From Clostridium gelidum (lineage in GTDB: Bacteria > Bacillota > Clostridia > Clostridiales > Clostridiaceae), in assembly GCF_019977655.1 (NCBI RefSeq), contig NZ_AP024849.1, positions 1,063,001 through 1,127,000 on the forward strand: 64,000 bases of DNA. Reading direction: 5' to 3'. The notes beneath the pieces were generated by a model. The model was not told where the DNA came from. It saw only the letters and a program-made list of their open reading frames with translations, and did not search any database. Numbering within the stretch: position 1 is the stretch's first letter; the number at the start of each line of letters is the position of its first letter. This document shows, piece after piece, positions 35,026-43,358 of this stretch. A program made the position numbers and the translations under genes.

Positions 35026-36730
35026 CATGACCACGGAAAACATTTTTAATCAGATAAATTACAATCATTATATGGTTCAATATCAAGGCAATATTGAAGA
35101 AGAAATTTCAAAAATCCCAAATTATTATGTAACAATAATTAATGAAAAGTATGCAATTTTATCTATTAAGGGTGAATTAGGAATTGATATTGGAGATATA
35201 AGATTTAATACTCTTGTCTATGTTAAACCAGTAGAAATGTATACTCTGCAAGAAATTTCTCCAATTGAAGCGTCTAATGCAAGATTTTTACAATTAGATT
35301 TACCTCTAAATTTGACTGGCATTGGAGTTAATATAGCAATAATTGATTCAGGTATTGATTATTTAAGTGATGAATTTATGGATTCTAATGGAGAAACAAG
35401 AATTGAAGGTATTTGGGATCAAACAATAATTTCTGGGGAGCAAGACAAAGATATCTCGGTACCATTTGGAACGGTATATAGAAAGGGTAAGATAGATGAA
35501 GCTATAAGAGCTTATAGAAAAGGGGAATCTCCATATGAAATTGTGCCTAGTAAAGATGAAATTGGGCATGGGACCAGCATGTCTGGAATAATTGGAGCTA
35601 CCGGCAAAAAGCCAGAATTAAAAGGAGTAGTTCCGGAATGTGATTTTGTAGTTGTCAAGTTAATAGAAGATATTTCATATAAAGCTCAGTTTGATATCAA
35701 AATACCTGTATATAATATAACATCTATTTTTTCAGCCTTAGAATTTATATATGAATATGCACTAACCAGTAAGAAGCCTATGGTTATATATTTTCCACTT
35801 GGAAGTACTTTGGGCAATCATAAAGGAAATGGCATTTTAGAAGAATATATAGAATCAATTACTGGTACGAGTGGTATAGTATTAGTTACTGGAACTGGAA
35901 ATCAAAGAGACACAGGAGGTCATACGTCTGGAATAATATCAGAAGTTGGTCAGCGTGGAGTTATGGAACTACAGGCTTCACCAGAACAGAAACATTTAGT
36001 AGTAGATATTTGGATAGATTTTCCTGATATTATGACTCTGGATATAGTATCTCCATCAGGTGAAAATAGTAAGATAATACCAGTTGTCACCAATTCAACT
36101 AGAACATATACTTTTCTATTTGAAAAGACATCAATAAAAGTTAATTATTATTTTCCAGAAGAAAATACTGGAGATGAATTAATACGTATTAGCTTTTCGA
36201 ATTTACAACCAGGTATATGGGCTCTTAGGTTAACAGGTAATTATATATTAAGTGGAGTATATAATGCTTGGTTACCCCAAACAGGAATAACAGTAGGAAA
36301 TACTAAATTTAGTGCAACTGATCCTTATGGAACATTTACTAGTCCAGGTACTTCAATTTATGTAGTTACTGTAGCAGCATATAATCAAAATAATAATAAT
36401 GTTGTTAATTATTCTGGTATGGCATTTAGAGAGCGTTTTGTTGATAGAATAGATGTTGCAGCAGGAGGGGTAAACGCATTAACTATAGCACCTGACAATA
36501 AAACTACAGTTGTTAATGGAACCAGTGTATCAGCAGCTGTAGTTGCTGGAGTTTGTGCCATGTTATTTCAATGGGGGATTGTTCAAGGAAATGATCCGGA
36601 TATATATTCTCAAACTGTTAAAGCATATCTTGCCAAAGGAACCACTAAAAGAGTTGGAGATATATATCCTAATGCTAGGTGGGGTTATGGAATTCTAAAT
36701 GTGCTTGATATGTTTAAAAATATTGAATAA
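35015..36730 (+). CDS. Csp-like subtilisin-family (S8) serine protease, second
   Basis: 571 residues, same layout as its neighbour: prodomain (about 1-100), then D111 in AIIDSGIDYL, H185 in IGHGTSMSG and S504 in NGTSVSAA. The triad is complete, unlike C. difficile CspC/CspA, which have lost catalytic residues. It starts 11 bases inside the end of the preceding gene, with GGAGG at good spacing, so the two are translationally coupled. No sleC or cspC-like third gene follows in the window. Confidence 0.8.
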   Translation: MKHSMTTENIFNQINYNHYMVQYQGNIEEEISKIPNYYVTIINEKYAILSIKGELGIDIGDIRFNTLVYVKPVEMYTLQEISPIEASNARFLQLDLPLNLTGIGVNIAIIDSGIDYLSDEFMDSNGETRIEGIWDQTIISGEQDKDISVPFGTVYRKGKIDEAIRAYRKGESPYEIVPSKDEIGHGTSMSGIIGATGKKPELKGVVPECDFVVVKLIEDISYKAQFDIKIPVYNITSIFSALEFIYEYALTSKKPMVIYFPLGSTLGNHKGNGILEEYIESITGTSGIVLVTGTGNQRDTGGHTSGIISEVGQRGVMELQASPEQKHLVVDIWIDFPDIMTLDIVSPSGENSKIIPVVTNSTRTYTFLFEKTSIKVNYYFPEENTGDELIRISFSNLQPGIWALRLTGNYILSGVYNAWLPQTGITVGNTKFSATDPYGTFTSPGTSIYVVTVAAYNQNNNNVVNYSGMAFRERFVDRIDVAAGGVNALTIAPDNKTTVVNGTSVSAAVVAGVCAMLFQWGIVQGNDPDIYSQTVKAYLAKGTTKRVGDIYPNARWGYGILNVLDMFKNIE

Positions 36731-36740
36731 AGTATTTTGG

Positions 36741-36784
36741 AAAAATAGACTCATACTGACTTGTTATTTTTTTGAATTTACCTA
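36741..36784. repeat. Solo right arm of the dispersed palindrome, copy F
   Basis: AAAATAGACTCATAC then TGACTTGTTATTTTTTTGAA then TTTACCTAA matches the right arms of copies A and B, including the AAAATAGAC inner box. No left arm is found; the csp-like gene ends 10 bases upstream. It looks like a half element left after deletion. Confidence 0.5.
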
Positions 36785-36857
36785 ATGCTAACACATTTAT
36801 AGAAATTGTTAATATAATAATTGGAGGATTTATAATATTAACAGGAGTATGATATAA

Positions 36858-37052
36858 ATGCCAAACAAAAATAGAAATAATATAGTCAGGCATTCTACAA
36901 TGGTACCGATCAAACGAATTAAAACAAAGAAAGAAACAATTTTAATTGAAGTAGAAAAAAATCAAGTTATAGGTGAATTTATTAACGGTTTTGAAGTAAT
37001 AAAACCTGTCAAAAGATATGGAAAATATTATATATTAGCAAAAAACAAATAA
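36858..37052 (+). CDS. Small basic protein of unknown function
   Basis: 64 residues, lysine/arginine-rich, soluble. It begins MPNKNRNNIVRHSTMVPIKR and has a compact second half (IGEFINGFEVIKPVKRYGKYY) that looks like a small beta-barrel. A good AGGAG lies 9 bases upstream of the ATG, which supports it as a real gene. I do not recognise the family. It lies between the subtilase pair and the thiamine operon. Confidence 0.6.
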   Translation: MPNKNRNNIVRHSTMVPIKRIKTKKETILIEVEKNQVIGEFINGFEVIKPVKRYGKYYILAKNK

Positions 37053-37062
37053 TAAAATATAC

Positions 37063-37091
37063 TTGACGTTTTGAAATTAATGGTATAGGAT
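37063..37091 (+). promoter_or_regulatory. Promoter of the TPP-controlled thiamine operon
   Basis: TTGACG at 37063-37068 and TAGGAT at 37086-37091 with a 17-base spacer, about 35 bases before the riboswitch aptamer. TATAGG two bases earlier is an alternative -10. Confidence 0.5.
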
Positions 37092-37127
37092 TTAATCTGT
37101 AGAAAACAATTTAATAATTTAAATAAC

Positions 37128-37217
37128 TAGAGGGGCTAATGTTTTAGCTGAGATTGGAAAGATTGATTTCCTGACTCTTATAACCTGATTTGGTTAATAC
37201 CAACGTAGGGAAGTATA
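37128..37217 (+). ncRNA. TPP riboswitch (thi box)
   Basis: Thiamine pyrophosphate aptamer. Conserved elements appear in order: GAGGGGCT at the 5' side of P1/P2, AGCTGAGAT, then AACCTGATTTGGTTAATACC and AACGTAGGGAAGT. The pyrimidine-binding CTGAGA and the pyrophosphate-binding CCTGAT...GTAGGGAA segments are both intact. It is followed by an intrinsic terminator and then thiW, so bound TPP should stop transcription of the thiamine genes. Confidence 0.95.
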
Positions 37218-37240
37218 TTAATATTTATGTATAGTTTATT

Positions 37241-37272
37241 GATGTATTCCTAAGGAATACATTTTTTTTACG
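37241..37272 (+). terminator. Riboswitch-controlled terminator
   Basis: ATGTATTCC and GGAATACAT form a 9-bp stem around TAA, followed by T8, between the TPP aptamer and thiW. This is the expression platform of the riboswitch. Confidence 0.85.
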
Positions 37273-37343
37273 GAAAAATATATATAACTTCACAAATTAG
37301 TTCCACATAGTTATTTTATTAATTTTAAGGGGGAAGATTTTAA

Positions 37344-37883
37344 ATGCAAGAAAAAAGTAAAGCACAAAAAATCGCATTAAGTGGTGTATTAATTGGCATT
37401 TCAGTTATTTTTGGAACATTTTCAATACCAATTGGAGTAGCTAAAATATCACCAGTACAACATTTTGTAAATGTAGTAGGAGCAATAACACTTGGACCAA
37501 TGTATGCACTTTTAAATGCATTCGTAACATCACTTATAAGAAATATGATGGGAACAGGAAGTTTGCTAGCTTTTCCAGGAAGTATGGTAGGTGCGCTGCT
37601 TGCAGGTATTCTTTATAAGAAATTTAGAAAGCCAACTGTAGCGGTAATTGGGGAAGTAATTGGAACAGGAATCTTAGGAGCATTATTAGCGTATCCAATA
37701 GCATCAATACTTTTAGGTAAAGAAGTAGCACTTTTTGTATATATAATTCCATTTACAATGAGTTGTAGTGCTGGAGCTGTTATAGCATATTTCTTCTTGA
37801 AAGTTCCTATTATAAGGAAAACATTAATAAATAACGAGTTATCAATAAATACGAAAAATTCTAAAAATACTAATGAAATTTAA
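37344..37883 (+). CDS. thiW: ThiW, substrate-binding membrane component of a thiazole transporter
   Basis: A 179-residue ECF-type S component with five to six membrane helices. It matches the ThiW pattern: ALSGVLIGISVIFGTFSIPI, GVAKISPVQHFVNVVGAITLGP, ALLNAFVTSLIRNMMGTGSLLAFPGSMVGALLAG. ThiW is thought to import hydroxyethylthiazole, which ThiM downstream phosphorylates. The ECF energising module would be shared and encoded elsewhere. It is first in the operon behind the TPP riboswitch, with AAGGGGG upstream of the ATG. Confidence 0.9.
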   Translation: MQEKSKAQKIALSGVLIGISVIFGTFSIPIGVAKISPVQHFVNVVGAITLGPMYALLNAFVTSLIRNMMGTGSLLAFPGSMVGALLAGILYKKFRKPTVAVIGEVIGTGILGALLAYPIASILLGKEVALFVYIIPFTMSCSAGAVIAYFFLKVPIIRKTLINNELSINTKNSKNTNEI

Positions 37884-37957
37884 ATAACGTAACAGCACAT
37901 AATATAAGAAATAGGTAAAATAATTTAAATACGAGATACAAACGAAAGGATGATTTT

Positions 37958-38758
37958 ATGTTTAGAGCATTAACCATTGCAGGGTCTGACACTTGTGGCG
38001 GGGCAGGAATTCAAGCTGATTTAAAATCTTTTTCAGCAAACGGTGTCTATGGTATGAGTGTTATTACAGCAGTAACTGCTCAAAATACCATGGGTGTTTT
38101 TGGAATTCAAGATATTAATCCAGAAATGATTGAATCTCAAATTGATGTGATTTTTGATGATATAAGAGTAGATGCTATTAAAATAGGTATGGTTTCGAAG
38201 ATTGAATCTATAAAGGCTATATCAAAAGCATTGAGAAAAATTAAAGACCTACCACTAATAGTTTTAGATCCTGTTATGATTTCTAAAAGTGGGTTTAATT
38301 TATTATCAAAGGGCGCAAAGGAAACTTTAGTTCAAGAGTTATTTCCGTTAGCAGCAATAGTTACACCTAATTTACCAGAAGCAGAAGAGATATTAGGCAT
38401 GGAAATAAAAACTTTAGATGAAATGAAGAATGCTGCTTTAAAGGTTAAGGAACTTGGACCTAAGGCTGTTCTAGTTAAAGGTGGGCATTTAGAAGGAGCA
38501 GCTACTGATTTGTTATTTGATGGAAAGGAATTTATAATTTTGACACAAGAAAGAATAAATAATAATCACACTCATGGTACAGGATGCACTCTATCTTCTG
38601 CCATAGCTGCTAATCTTGCAAAAAATATGACCATGGAAGAAGCTGTGAGAGAAGGAAAGAGATATATAACAATTGCTATTGAACATGGATTTGATCTTGG
38701 ACATGGTGTTGGGCCTACTAATCATTTTTATGAACTATATAAAAAAGCAGGAATTTAA
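37958..38758 (+). CDS. thiD: Hydroxymethylpyrimidine/phosphomethylpyrimidine kinase
   Basis: 266-residue ribokinase-fold enzyme that phosphorylates HMP to HMP-P and then HMP-PP. The family motifs are complete: TIAGSDTCGGAGIQADLK at the N terminus, VITAVTAQNTMGV, VLDPVMISKSG, TPNLPEAEEIL and the anion hole HTHGTGCTLSSAIAA with the catalytic aspartate region. The start has AAAGGATG upstream. It lies 74 bases after thiW in the TPP-regulated operon and feeds ThiE. Confidence 0.95.
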   Translation: MFRALTIAGSDTCGGAGIQADLKSFSANGVYGMSVITAVTAQNTMGVFGIQDINPEMIESQIDVIFDDIRVDAIKIGMVSKIESIKAISKALRKIKDLPLIVLDPVMISKSGFNLLSKGAKETLVQELFPLAAIVTPNLPEAEEILGMEIKTLDEMKNAALKVKELGPKAVLVKGGHLEGAATDLLFDGKEFIILTQERINNNHTHGTGCTLSSAIAANLAKNMTMEEAVREGKRYITIAIEHGFDLGHGVGPTNHFYELYKKAGI

Positions 38759-38837
38759 TTCAGTTAACAATTAACAGTTACATATAAATAACTTGATTTA
38801 TTCAAATTAAATAATTGCATGTGAGGAGAGAGAAAAA

Positions 38838-40148
38838 ATGAATTATAAAACACAAATGGAAGCAGGTAAAAAAGGTATAGTTACTAAGGAAATGAAGGTA
38901 GTAGCTAAGAAAGAAAACATGTCAGAGGAAAAGTTAATGAAGCTTGTAGCAGAAGGTAAGGTAGCTATTCCAGCTAATATTAATCATAAATCTCTTAGTC
39001 CAGAAGGTATTGGTGATGGACTTAAAACAAAGATAAATGTAAACTTAGGTGTTTCAGGAGATTGCATTGATTACACAAATGAAATGAAAAAGGTGAAAAT
39101 GGCAATTGAGTTTGGTGCTGAAGCCATAATGGATTTAAGTAACTATGGAAAGACGCAAGAGTTTAGAGAAAAGCTTATAGAATATTCTCCTGCTATGATA
39201 GGTACAGTTCCAATGTATGATGCAATTGGATATCTTGAAAAAGATCTTTTAGATATAAAGGCTGAGGATTTTCTTGGTGTAGTCAGAAAACATGCAGAGG
39301 CGGGAGTTGATTTTGTTACTATCCATGCTGGTCTAAATAAGAGAACAGTTGAATTATTTAAAGAAGATAAGAGAAGATTAAACATTGTATCTCGTGGAGG
39401 ATCTTTGCTATTTGCGTGGATGGAAATGACAGGGAATGAAAATCCATTTTATGAATATTATGATGAGTTACTTGAAATCCTAAGAGAATATGATGTTACA
39501 ATAAGTCTTGGAGATGCAATGAGACCAGGATGTCTTGATGACTCAACGGATGCAGGACAAATTACTGAACTTATAGAACTAGGATTACTCACAAAGAGAG
39601 CTTGGGAAAAAGATGTTCAAGTTATGGTTGAAGGACCAGGACACATGGCTATGAATGAAATTGCAGCTAACATGCAAATTCAAAAAAGACTATGTCATGG
39701 GGCACCTTTTTATGTACTTGGACCTCTTGTTACTGATATAGCTCCAGGATATGATCATATTACATCAGCTATTGGTAGTGCTATTGCAGCAACAAATGGA
39801 GCAAACTTCCTTTGTTATGTAACACCAGCTGAACATTTAAGACTTCCAGATTTAGCAGATGTTAAAGAAGGAATCATAGCATCAAAAATTGCAGCTCATG
39901 CAGCAGATATAGCTAATGGTATTCCAGGTGCAAGAAACCAAGATAATGCAATGGCAGATGCTCGTCAAAAACTTGATTGGGATGAGATGTTTAAAGTTGC
40001 TATTGATGGAGAAAAGGCTAGAACGTATTTTGAAAGTTTACCACCAGAAGAGAAACATAGCTGTTCTATGTGTGGGAAAATGTGTGCAGTAAGAACAACT
40101 AATAAAATTCTAAATGGTGAAAAAGTAGAACTTTTTGATCAAAAGTAG
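38838..40148 (+). CDS. thiC: Phosphomethylpyrimidine synthase
   Basis: Radical SAM enzyme converting aminoimidazole ribotide to HMP-P. At 436 residues it is the short form that lacks the N-terminal extension of plant and proteobacterial ThiC. Key segments are GDGLKTKINVNLG, DLSNYGKT, VDFVTIHAGLN, EGPGHMAMNEIAANM and the C-terminal cluster motif CSMCGKMC. That motif has CX2CX3C spacing, as I recall for short ThiC, rather than CX2CX4C. Ribosome binding site GAGGAG. Its 3' end is 14 bases from thiM. Confidence 0.96.
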   Translation: MNYKTQMEAGKKGIVTKEMKVVAKKENMSEEKLMKLVAEGKVAIPANINHKSLSPEGIGDGLKTKINVNLGVSGDCIDYTNEMKKVKMAIEFGAEAIMDLSNYGKTQEFREKLIEYSPAMIGTVPMYDAIGYLEKDLLDIKAEDFLGVVRKHAEAGVDFVTIHAGLNKRTVELFKEDKRRLNIVSRGGSLLFAWMEMTGNENPFYEYYDELLEILREYDVTISLGDAMRPGCLDDSTDAGQITELIELGLLTKRAWEKDVQVMVEGPGHMAMNEIAANMQIQKRLCHGAPFYVLGPLVTDIAPGYDHITSAIGSAIAATNGANFLCYVTPAEHLRLPDLADVKEGIIASKIAAHAADIANGIPGARNQDNAMADARQKLDWDEMFKVAIDGEKARTYFESLPPEEKHSCSMCGKMCAVRTTNKILNGEKVELFDQK

Positions 40149-40162
40149 GAGATGACATAATT

Positions 40163-40993
40163 ATGAGTAATGAAATAGTTATAAAAGTAGGAAAATTATT
40201 AAATGAGGTTAGAAATAATAAACCTCTTGTACACAATATAACAAATTATGTTACAGTTAATGATTGTGCTAATATATTACTTGCAATAGGTGCATCACCA
40301 ATTATGGCTGATGATATTAAGGAAGCAGCAGATATTACTAAGATTTCATCTGCTCTTGTAATAAATATTGGTACATTAAATGAAAGAACTATTGAATCTA
40401 TGATAACATCAGGCAAAAAGGCAAATGAATTAAATATTCCAGTTGTGTTCGATCCGGTAGGTGCAGGTGCATCTGAGTTTAGAAATGAAACTACTAAGAA
40501 GATATTAGAAGAAGTAAAAATAAGCGTTTTACGTGGGAATATGTCTGAGATTAAGTTTATAAGTGGTTTGGAATCTTCAACTAAGGGTGTTGATGCCTCT
40601 GAAAGCGATATGGAAAGTGTCAATGATAAAGGTGCTAACGTAGCTAAGAATTTAGCTAATAAACTTAATTGTACTGTAGCGATTACAGGGGTAACAGATA
40701 TTATATCTGATGGAAAAAGAGTAGCTATACTTGAAAATGGAACTAAGATGCTTGCGAATGTTACTGGAACGGGGTGCATGACTACAGCACTCGTAGGAGC
40801 ATTTTGTGGGGCGGGTTCAGATTACTTTATAGGTGCAGTTTCAGGTATTGCTGCTATGGGGATTTGTGGGGAAATTGCTCTTGAAAAAGCAGGACAAATT
40901 GGAACAGGAAGTTTTCATATAGCCATAATAGATGCTATAAGTAATTTGAATTCTGAAATAATTGAAAATATGGTTAAAGTTAAAGAAATATAA
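40163..40993 (+). CDS. thiM: Hydroxyethylthiazole kinase
   Basis: 276 residues, ribokinase-like fold, phosphorylating hydroxyethylthiazole for salvage. Motifs: PLVHNITNYVTVNDCANILLA, GASPIMADD, VVFDPVGAGAS, VLRGNMSEI and the catalytic AxVTGTGCM-type loop ANVTGTGCMTTALVG. With ThiW as importer it forms the thiazole salvage branch. No thiazole biosynthesis genes (thiS, thiF, thiG, thiH) lie in the window, so the operon makes the pyrimidine de novo and salvages the thiazole. GGAGATGA precedes the start. Confidence 0.96.
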   Translation: MSNEIVIKVGKLLNEVRNNKPLVHNITNYVTVNDCANILLAIGASPIMADDIKEAADITKISSALVINIGTLNERTIESMITSGKKANELNIPVVFDPVGAGASEFRNETTKKILEEVKISVLRGNMSEIKFISGLESSTKGVDASESDMESVNDKGANVAKNLANKLNCTVAITGVTDIISDGKRVAILENGTKMLANVTGTGCMTTALVGAFCGAGSDYFIGAVSGIAAMGICGEIALEKAGQIGTGSFHIAIIDAISNLNSEIIENMVKVKEI

Positions 40994-41008
40994 AATATAA
41001 TAACTACT

Positions 41009-41070
41009 AAGGCATATGAAAAAATAACAGTCACATGGTATAGTGGCTAGTGATTTTATGAGTATGCCTT
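41009..41070. repeat. Short palindrome of the dispersed family, copy E
   Basis: AAGGCATATGAAAAAATAAC then AGTCAC at the left pairs with GTGATTTTATGAGTATGCCTT at the right: a 62-base version of the family lacking most of the interior. It lies in the thiM-thiE gap of one operon and should fold as an mRNA hairpin, perhaps affecting stability or thiE expression. Confidence 0.65.
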
Positions 41071-41114
41071 AATAAATTGAAAAGTAAACATATAATTTGA
41101 GGAGGAAAATTTCA

Positions 41115-41744
41115 ATGAAGCCTAAAATAGATTATAGTATTTATCTTGTAACAGATAGAGATTTGATGAGCACAGAAACTTTAGAAGAGGCTGTAGAACA
41201 AGCTATTATCGGAGGATGTACATTAGTTCAATTAAGAGAAAAGGATTGTTCATCTCTTGATTTTTATAATACTGCAGTAAAGGTAAAAGAAATAACAGAT
41301 AAATATAATGTTCCATTGTTAATAAATGATAGATTAGATATTGCACTAGCAGTAGGTGCAGCAGGAGTACATGTAGGTCAAAGTGATTTATCAGCAACAG
41401 TTGTTAGAAAAATTATTGGGGATGATAAGATTATTGGAGTTTCAACAGGGTGCTTAGAACAAGCACTTAAGGCACAAAAAGATGGCGCAGATTATATAGG
41501 AGTTGGTGCTATGTATGCAACTGGTACTAAAAAAGATGCAAATCCAACTTCAATGGAAGAGTTAAAGAAAATAAGAGAAAGTGTATCTTTACCTATAGTA
41601 GTAATTGGGGGAATTAATAAAGAAAGAATTAAGGACTTTGAGGGCATGGGGATTGATGGACTTGCAATAGTTTCAGCAATTATTGCTCAAAACGATATTG
41701 TTGGGGCTACAAAGGAATTGAAAAGGATATTCAAACAAGGTTAG
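41115..41744 (+). CDS. thiE: Thiamine-phosphate synthase
   Basis: 209-residue TIM-barrel enzyme joining HMP-PP and thiazole phosphate to give thiamine monophosphate. Motifs: YLVTDRDLM, TLVQLREKDCSS, PLLINDRLDIALAVGAAGVHVGQSDL, IGVSTGCLEQALKA, DYIGVGAMYATGTKKDA and VVIGGINKERI. The TTG at 41097 is inside the ribosome binding site; the ATG at 41115 has GAGGAGG 9 bases upstream and is the real start. Last gene of the TPP operon. Confidence 0.96.
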   Translation: MKPKIDYSIYLVTDRDLMSTETLEEAVEQAIIGGCTLVQLREKDCSSLDFYNTAVKVKEITDKYNVPLLINDRLDIALAVGAAGVHVGQSDLSATVVRKIIGDDKIIGVSTGCLEQALKAQKDGADYIGVGAMYATGTKKDANPTSMEELKKIRESVSLPIVVIGGINKERIKDFEGMGIDGLAIVSAIIAQNDIVGATKELKRIFKQG

Positions 41745-42108
41745 ATTTAAAAAGAGACAAACTTGATTGGATAATGGACTAACATTAAAAAATAAAGGCG
41801 ATTAAATAATTATATTGAATTAGTAAAAGAATCTTAAATATTGTCAATAAAAAATAATTTTTTTAAACCTCTGATTAATTTAGGGGCTTTTTTATGCATA
41901 AGACGGAATTGTTTGGGTGATTTTATAGAAAATCAGAAGAATAAGAGGTATAATATGAGTGAACTATAAGGTTAATTATTGTAAAAAGACAAAAATTTAA
42001 ATTTATAATATAAGATATAATTTTTTATTAAATCTATTGTAAAAAACCAGATGCATCAATAGATATTTATTAGATTTTAATTAAATTTTGTAAGGGGGCT
42101 GGATAGAT
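41745..42108. other. Intergenic region between thiE and the PilZ gene
   Basis: 364 bases. A weak terminator-like element (AAACCTCT, AATTT, AGGGGC, T6) lies at about 41867-41893. Nothing else is recognised; the PilZ gene is preceded by AAGGGGG. Confidence 0.4.
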
Positions 42109-42483
42109 ATGAAAGTACATTCTGAAATGAATGGATTTAATTATGACGTAGAAAAAGAAAGAAGATCTGTGCCAAGATTTAGTAAAAAAGATACAATACA
42201 ATGTATAGCGATAAATTCTGAAAAATGTTTTTATTTATTTGAATGTGTAAATATAAGTACACAAGGTATAGGATTTATTTCACAAAGGGAATTTAAAAAA
42301 GGTGATTTTTTAGAGGTTATTGTTTTATTTGATAAATCTATATCTATTCAACTTATGGTAAGAATTGTAAGAAACAGTATTCTTGATGGACGTTTGTTTA
42401 TAGGTGCTGAGTTTGTTGGTATGCCTAGTTCTAATTATGAAATATTAAAAAGTGTCTTGGATGGACATTTGGATAATATTTAA
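42109..42483 (+). CDS. PilZ-domain c-di-GMP-binding protein
   Basis: A 124-residue single PilZ domain. The two c-di-GMP motifs are present: RRSVPRF (RxxxR type, about 22-28) and NISTQGIGF (D/NxSxxG, about 64-72), followed by the beta-barrel strands EVIVLF, MVRIVR and FIGAEFVGM. It should bind c-di-GMP made by enzymes such as the GGDEF protein at the left edge and act on motility, adhesion or another output by protein contact. Monocistronic, with its own terminator. Confidence 0.87.
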   Translation: MKVHSEMNGFNYDVEKERRSVPRFSKKDTIQCIAINSEKCFYLFECVNISTQGIGFISQREFKKGDFLEVIVLFDKSISIQLMVRIVRNSILDGRLFIGAEFVGMPSSNYEILKSVLDGHLDNI

Positions 42484-42616
42484 TTACTATATAAGTTGCA
42501 ATAATATGGGTACAATATATTAAATGAAATAAACTCTTATGGTAGCAGAAGCTTTTGATTTAAAAGTTAAATACAATTGAGCAGAGGAATAAGTGTCATC
42601 TAATTTTATATTTAAA

Positions 42617-42655
42617 ATCCTTCATAAGAGTTATCTTGTGAAGGATTTTTTTCAA
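42617..42655 (+). terminator. Terminator of the PilZ gene
   Basis: AATCCTTCA (42617-42625) and TGAAGGATT (42639-42647) around a 13-base loop, followed by a T-run. Confidence 0.8.
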
Positions 42656-42817
42656 TATGATTAATAGATATTTTTTGATATAAGGCACAAAAGAAGAAAC
42701 TAAAAATTAATTTTTTATCAGAACTGTATTTTAAAATATAAGTGTAGTGAAAACATAGTGGTCTATACAATAATGCATAATAAACCCATGTAAATCATGG
42801 CAATATGTCGTGAATAA

Positions 42818-42955
42818 TCCGGGTCAAGTATTGTTATTAAAGTAAAAGATGAAGGGGATGGCATTCCTAAAAATAAACTTGATGTTATATTTGAACGTTT
42901 TGGACAAGCAAAGTGTTCCCTTTCTAGACAATGTGAAGGAACATTAATAATTTAA
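42818..42955 (+). pseudogene. Histidine kinase ATPase-domain remnant
   Basis: 46 codons reading SGSSIVIKVKDEGDGIPKNK then LDVIFERFGQAKCSLSRQCEGT and stop. KDEGDGIPKNKLDVIFERFGQ corresponds to the G1 box (DxGxGI) and F box of a PleC-type sensor kinase, ending just before the G2 box. There is no start codon or ribosome binding site and nothing recognisable upstream: a fragment of a lost gene. Confidence 0.8.
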
Positions 42956-43107
42956 CTAAAGTGAATTAAATATCAGTAAATTAAATTATAAATAATTGAT
43001 TTAATTGTAGTAATATGATAATGTTGAGTATATGGTAATAAAATGAAATGATTAGTAATAATGTGTAGATTTATATGATAATATTCAAATATATTAATAA
43101 AACAGAG

Positions 43108-43213
43108 AAATCGGAACTGTGAAAAATTCTCTTTATTTGGGTACCTTGAGAATTGGGAGTTAGTGGTGCAACCGACCGATAATTAGTTTATAAACTAATT
43201 ATCGGTTTTTATT
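43108..43213 (+). ncRNA. Candidate cis-regulatory RNA with terminator upstream of a chemoreceptor
   Basis: A structured stretch in an otherwise featureless AT-rich gap. AATTCTC (43125-43131) pairs with GAGAATT (43148-43154) around a 16-base loop containing GGGTACC. ATCGG (43110-43114) can pair with CCGA at 43172 or with the CCGAT at 43176 that begins a perfect 30-base palindrome (43176-43205) followed by TTTTTATTTTT. A folded domain competing with a terminator arm is the usual plan of a riboswitch. I could not match it to a known class, and GGTGCAACCGACC is not a T-box core. Confidence 0.45.
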
Positions 43214-43215
43214 TT
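43176..43215 (+). terminator. Perfect palindromic terminator before the chemoreceptor gene
   Basis: CCGATAATTAGTTTA followed directly by its exact complement TAAACTAATTATCGG and then TTTTTATTTTT. It lies about 145 bases upstream of the chemoreceptor start with no gene immediately before it, so it would end either an upstream transcript or a regulated leader. Confidence 0.8.
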
Positions 43216-43358
43216 TATAATGTAAAACAGAGTAGGGGGAAATAAGATAATATAGATGTTATTAGATTAAATAATCACTATTATTATAGTGAAATTTAAC
43301 TTATATTATATAATATCCTTAAAGTTGAAATTCAGGCTTATTATAAGGGGGAATCGTT

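Larger units (their letters stand above)
42484..43358. other. Gene-poor region with remnants before the second chemoreceptor
   Basis: 875 bases. In order: the PilZ terminator, a histidine kinase remnant (42818-42955), an AT-rich stretch with no recognised content, a structured RNA candidate with a perfect palindromic terminator (43108-43213), and the chemoreceptor leader. No intact gene is seen. Confidence 0.6.

Noticed and set aside
40246..40779. 177-codon minus-strand open frame antisense to thiM
   Set aside because: It is a shadow of the thiM coding frame, without a start signal or recognisable domain.
43160..43175. T-box core in GGTGCAACCGACC
   Set aside because: The T-box antiterminator needs a TGGN bulge in an AGGGTGGNACCGCG-like context; the spacing and flanks do not fit, and the downstream gene is a chemoreceptor, not an amino-acid gene.
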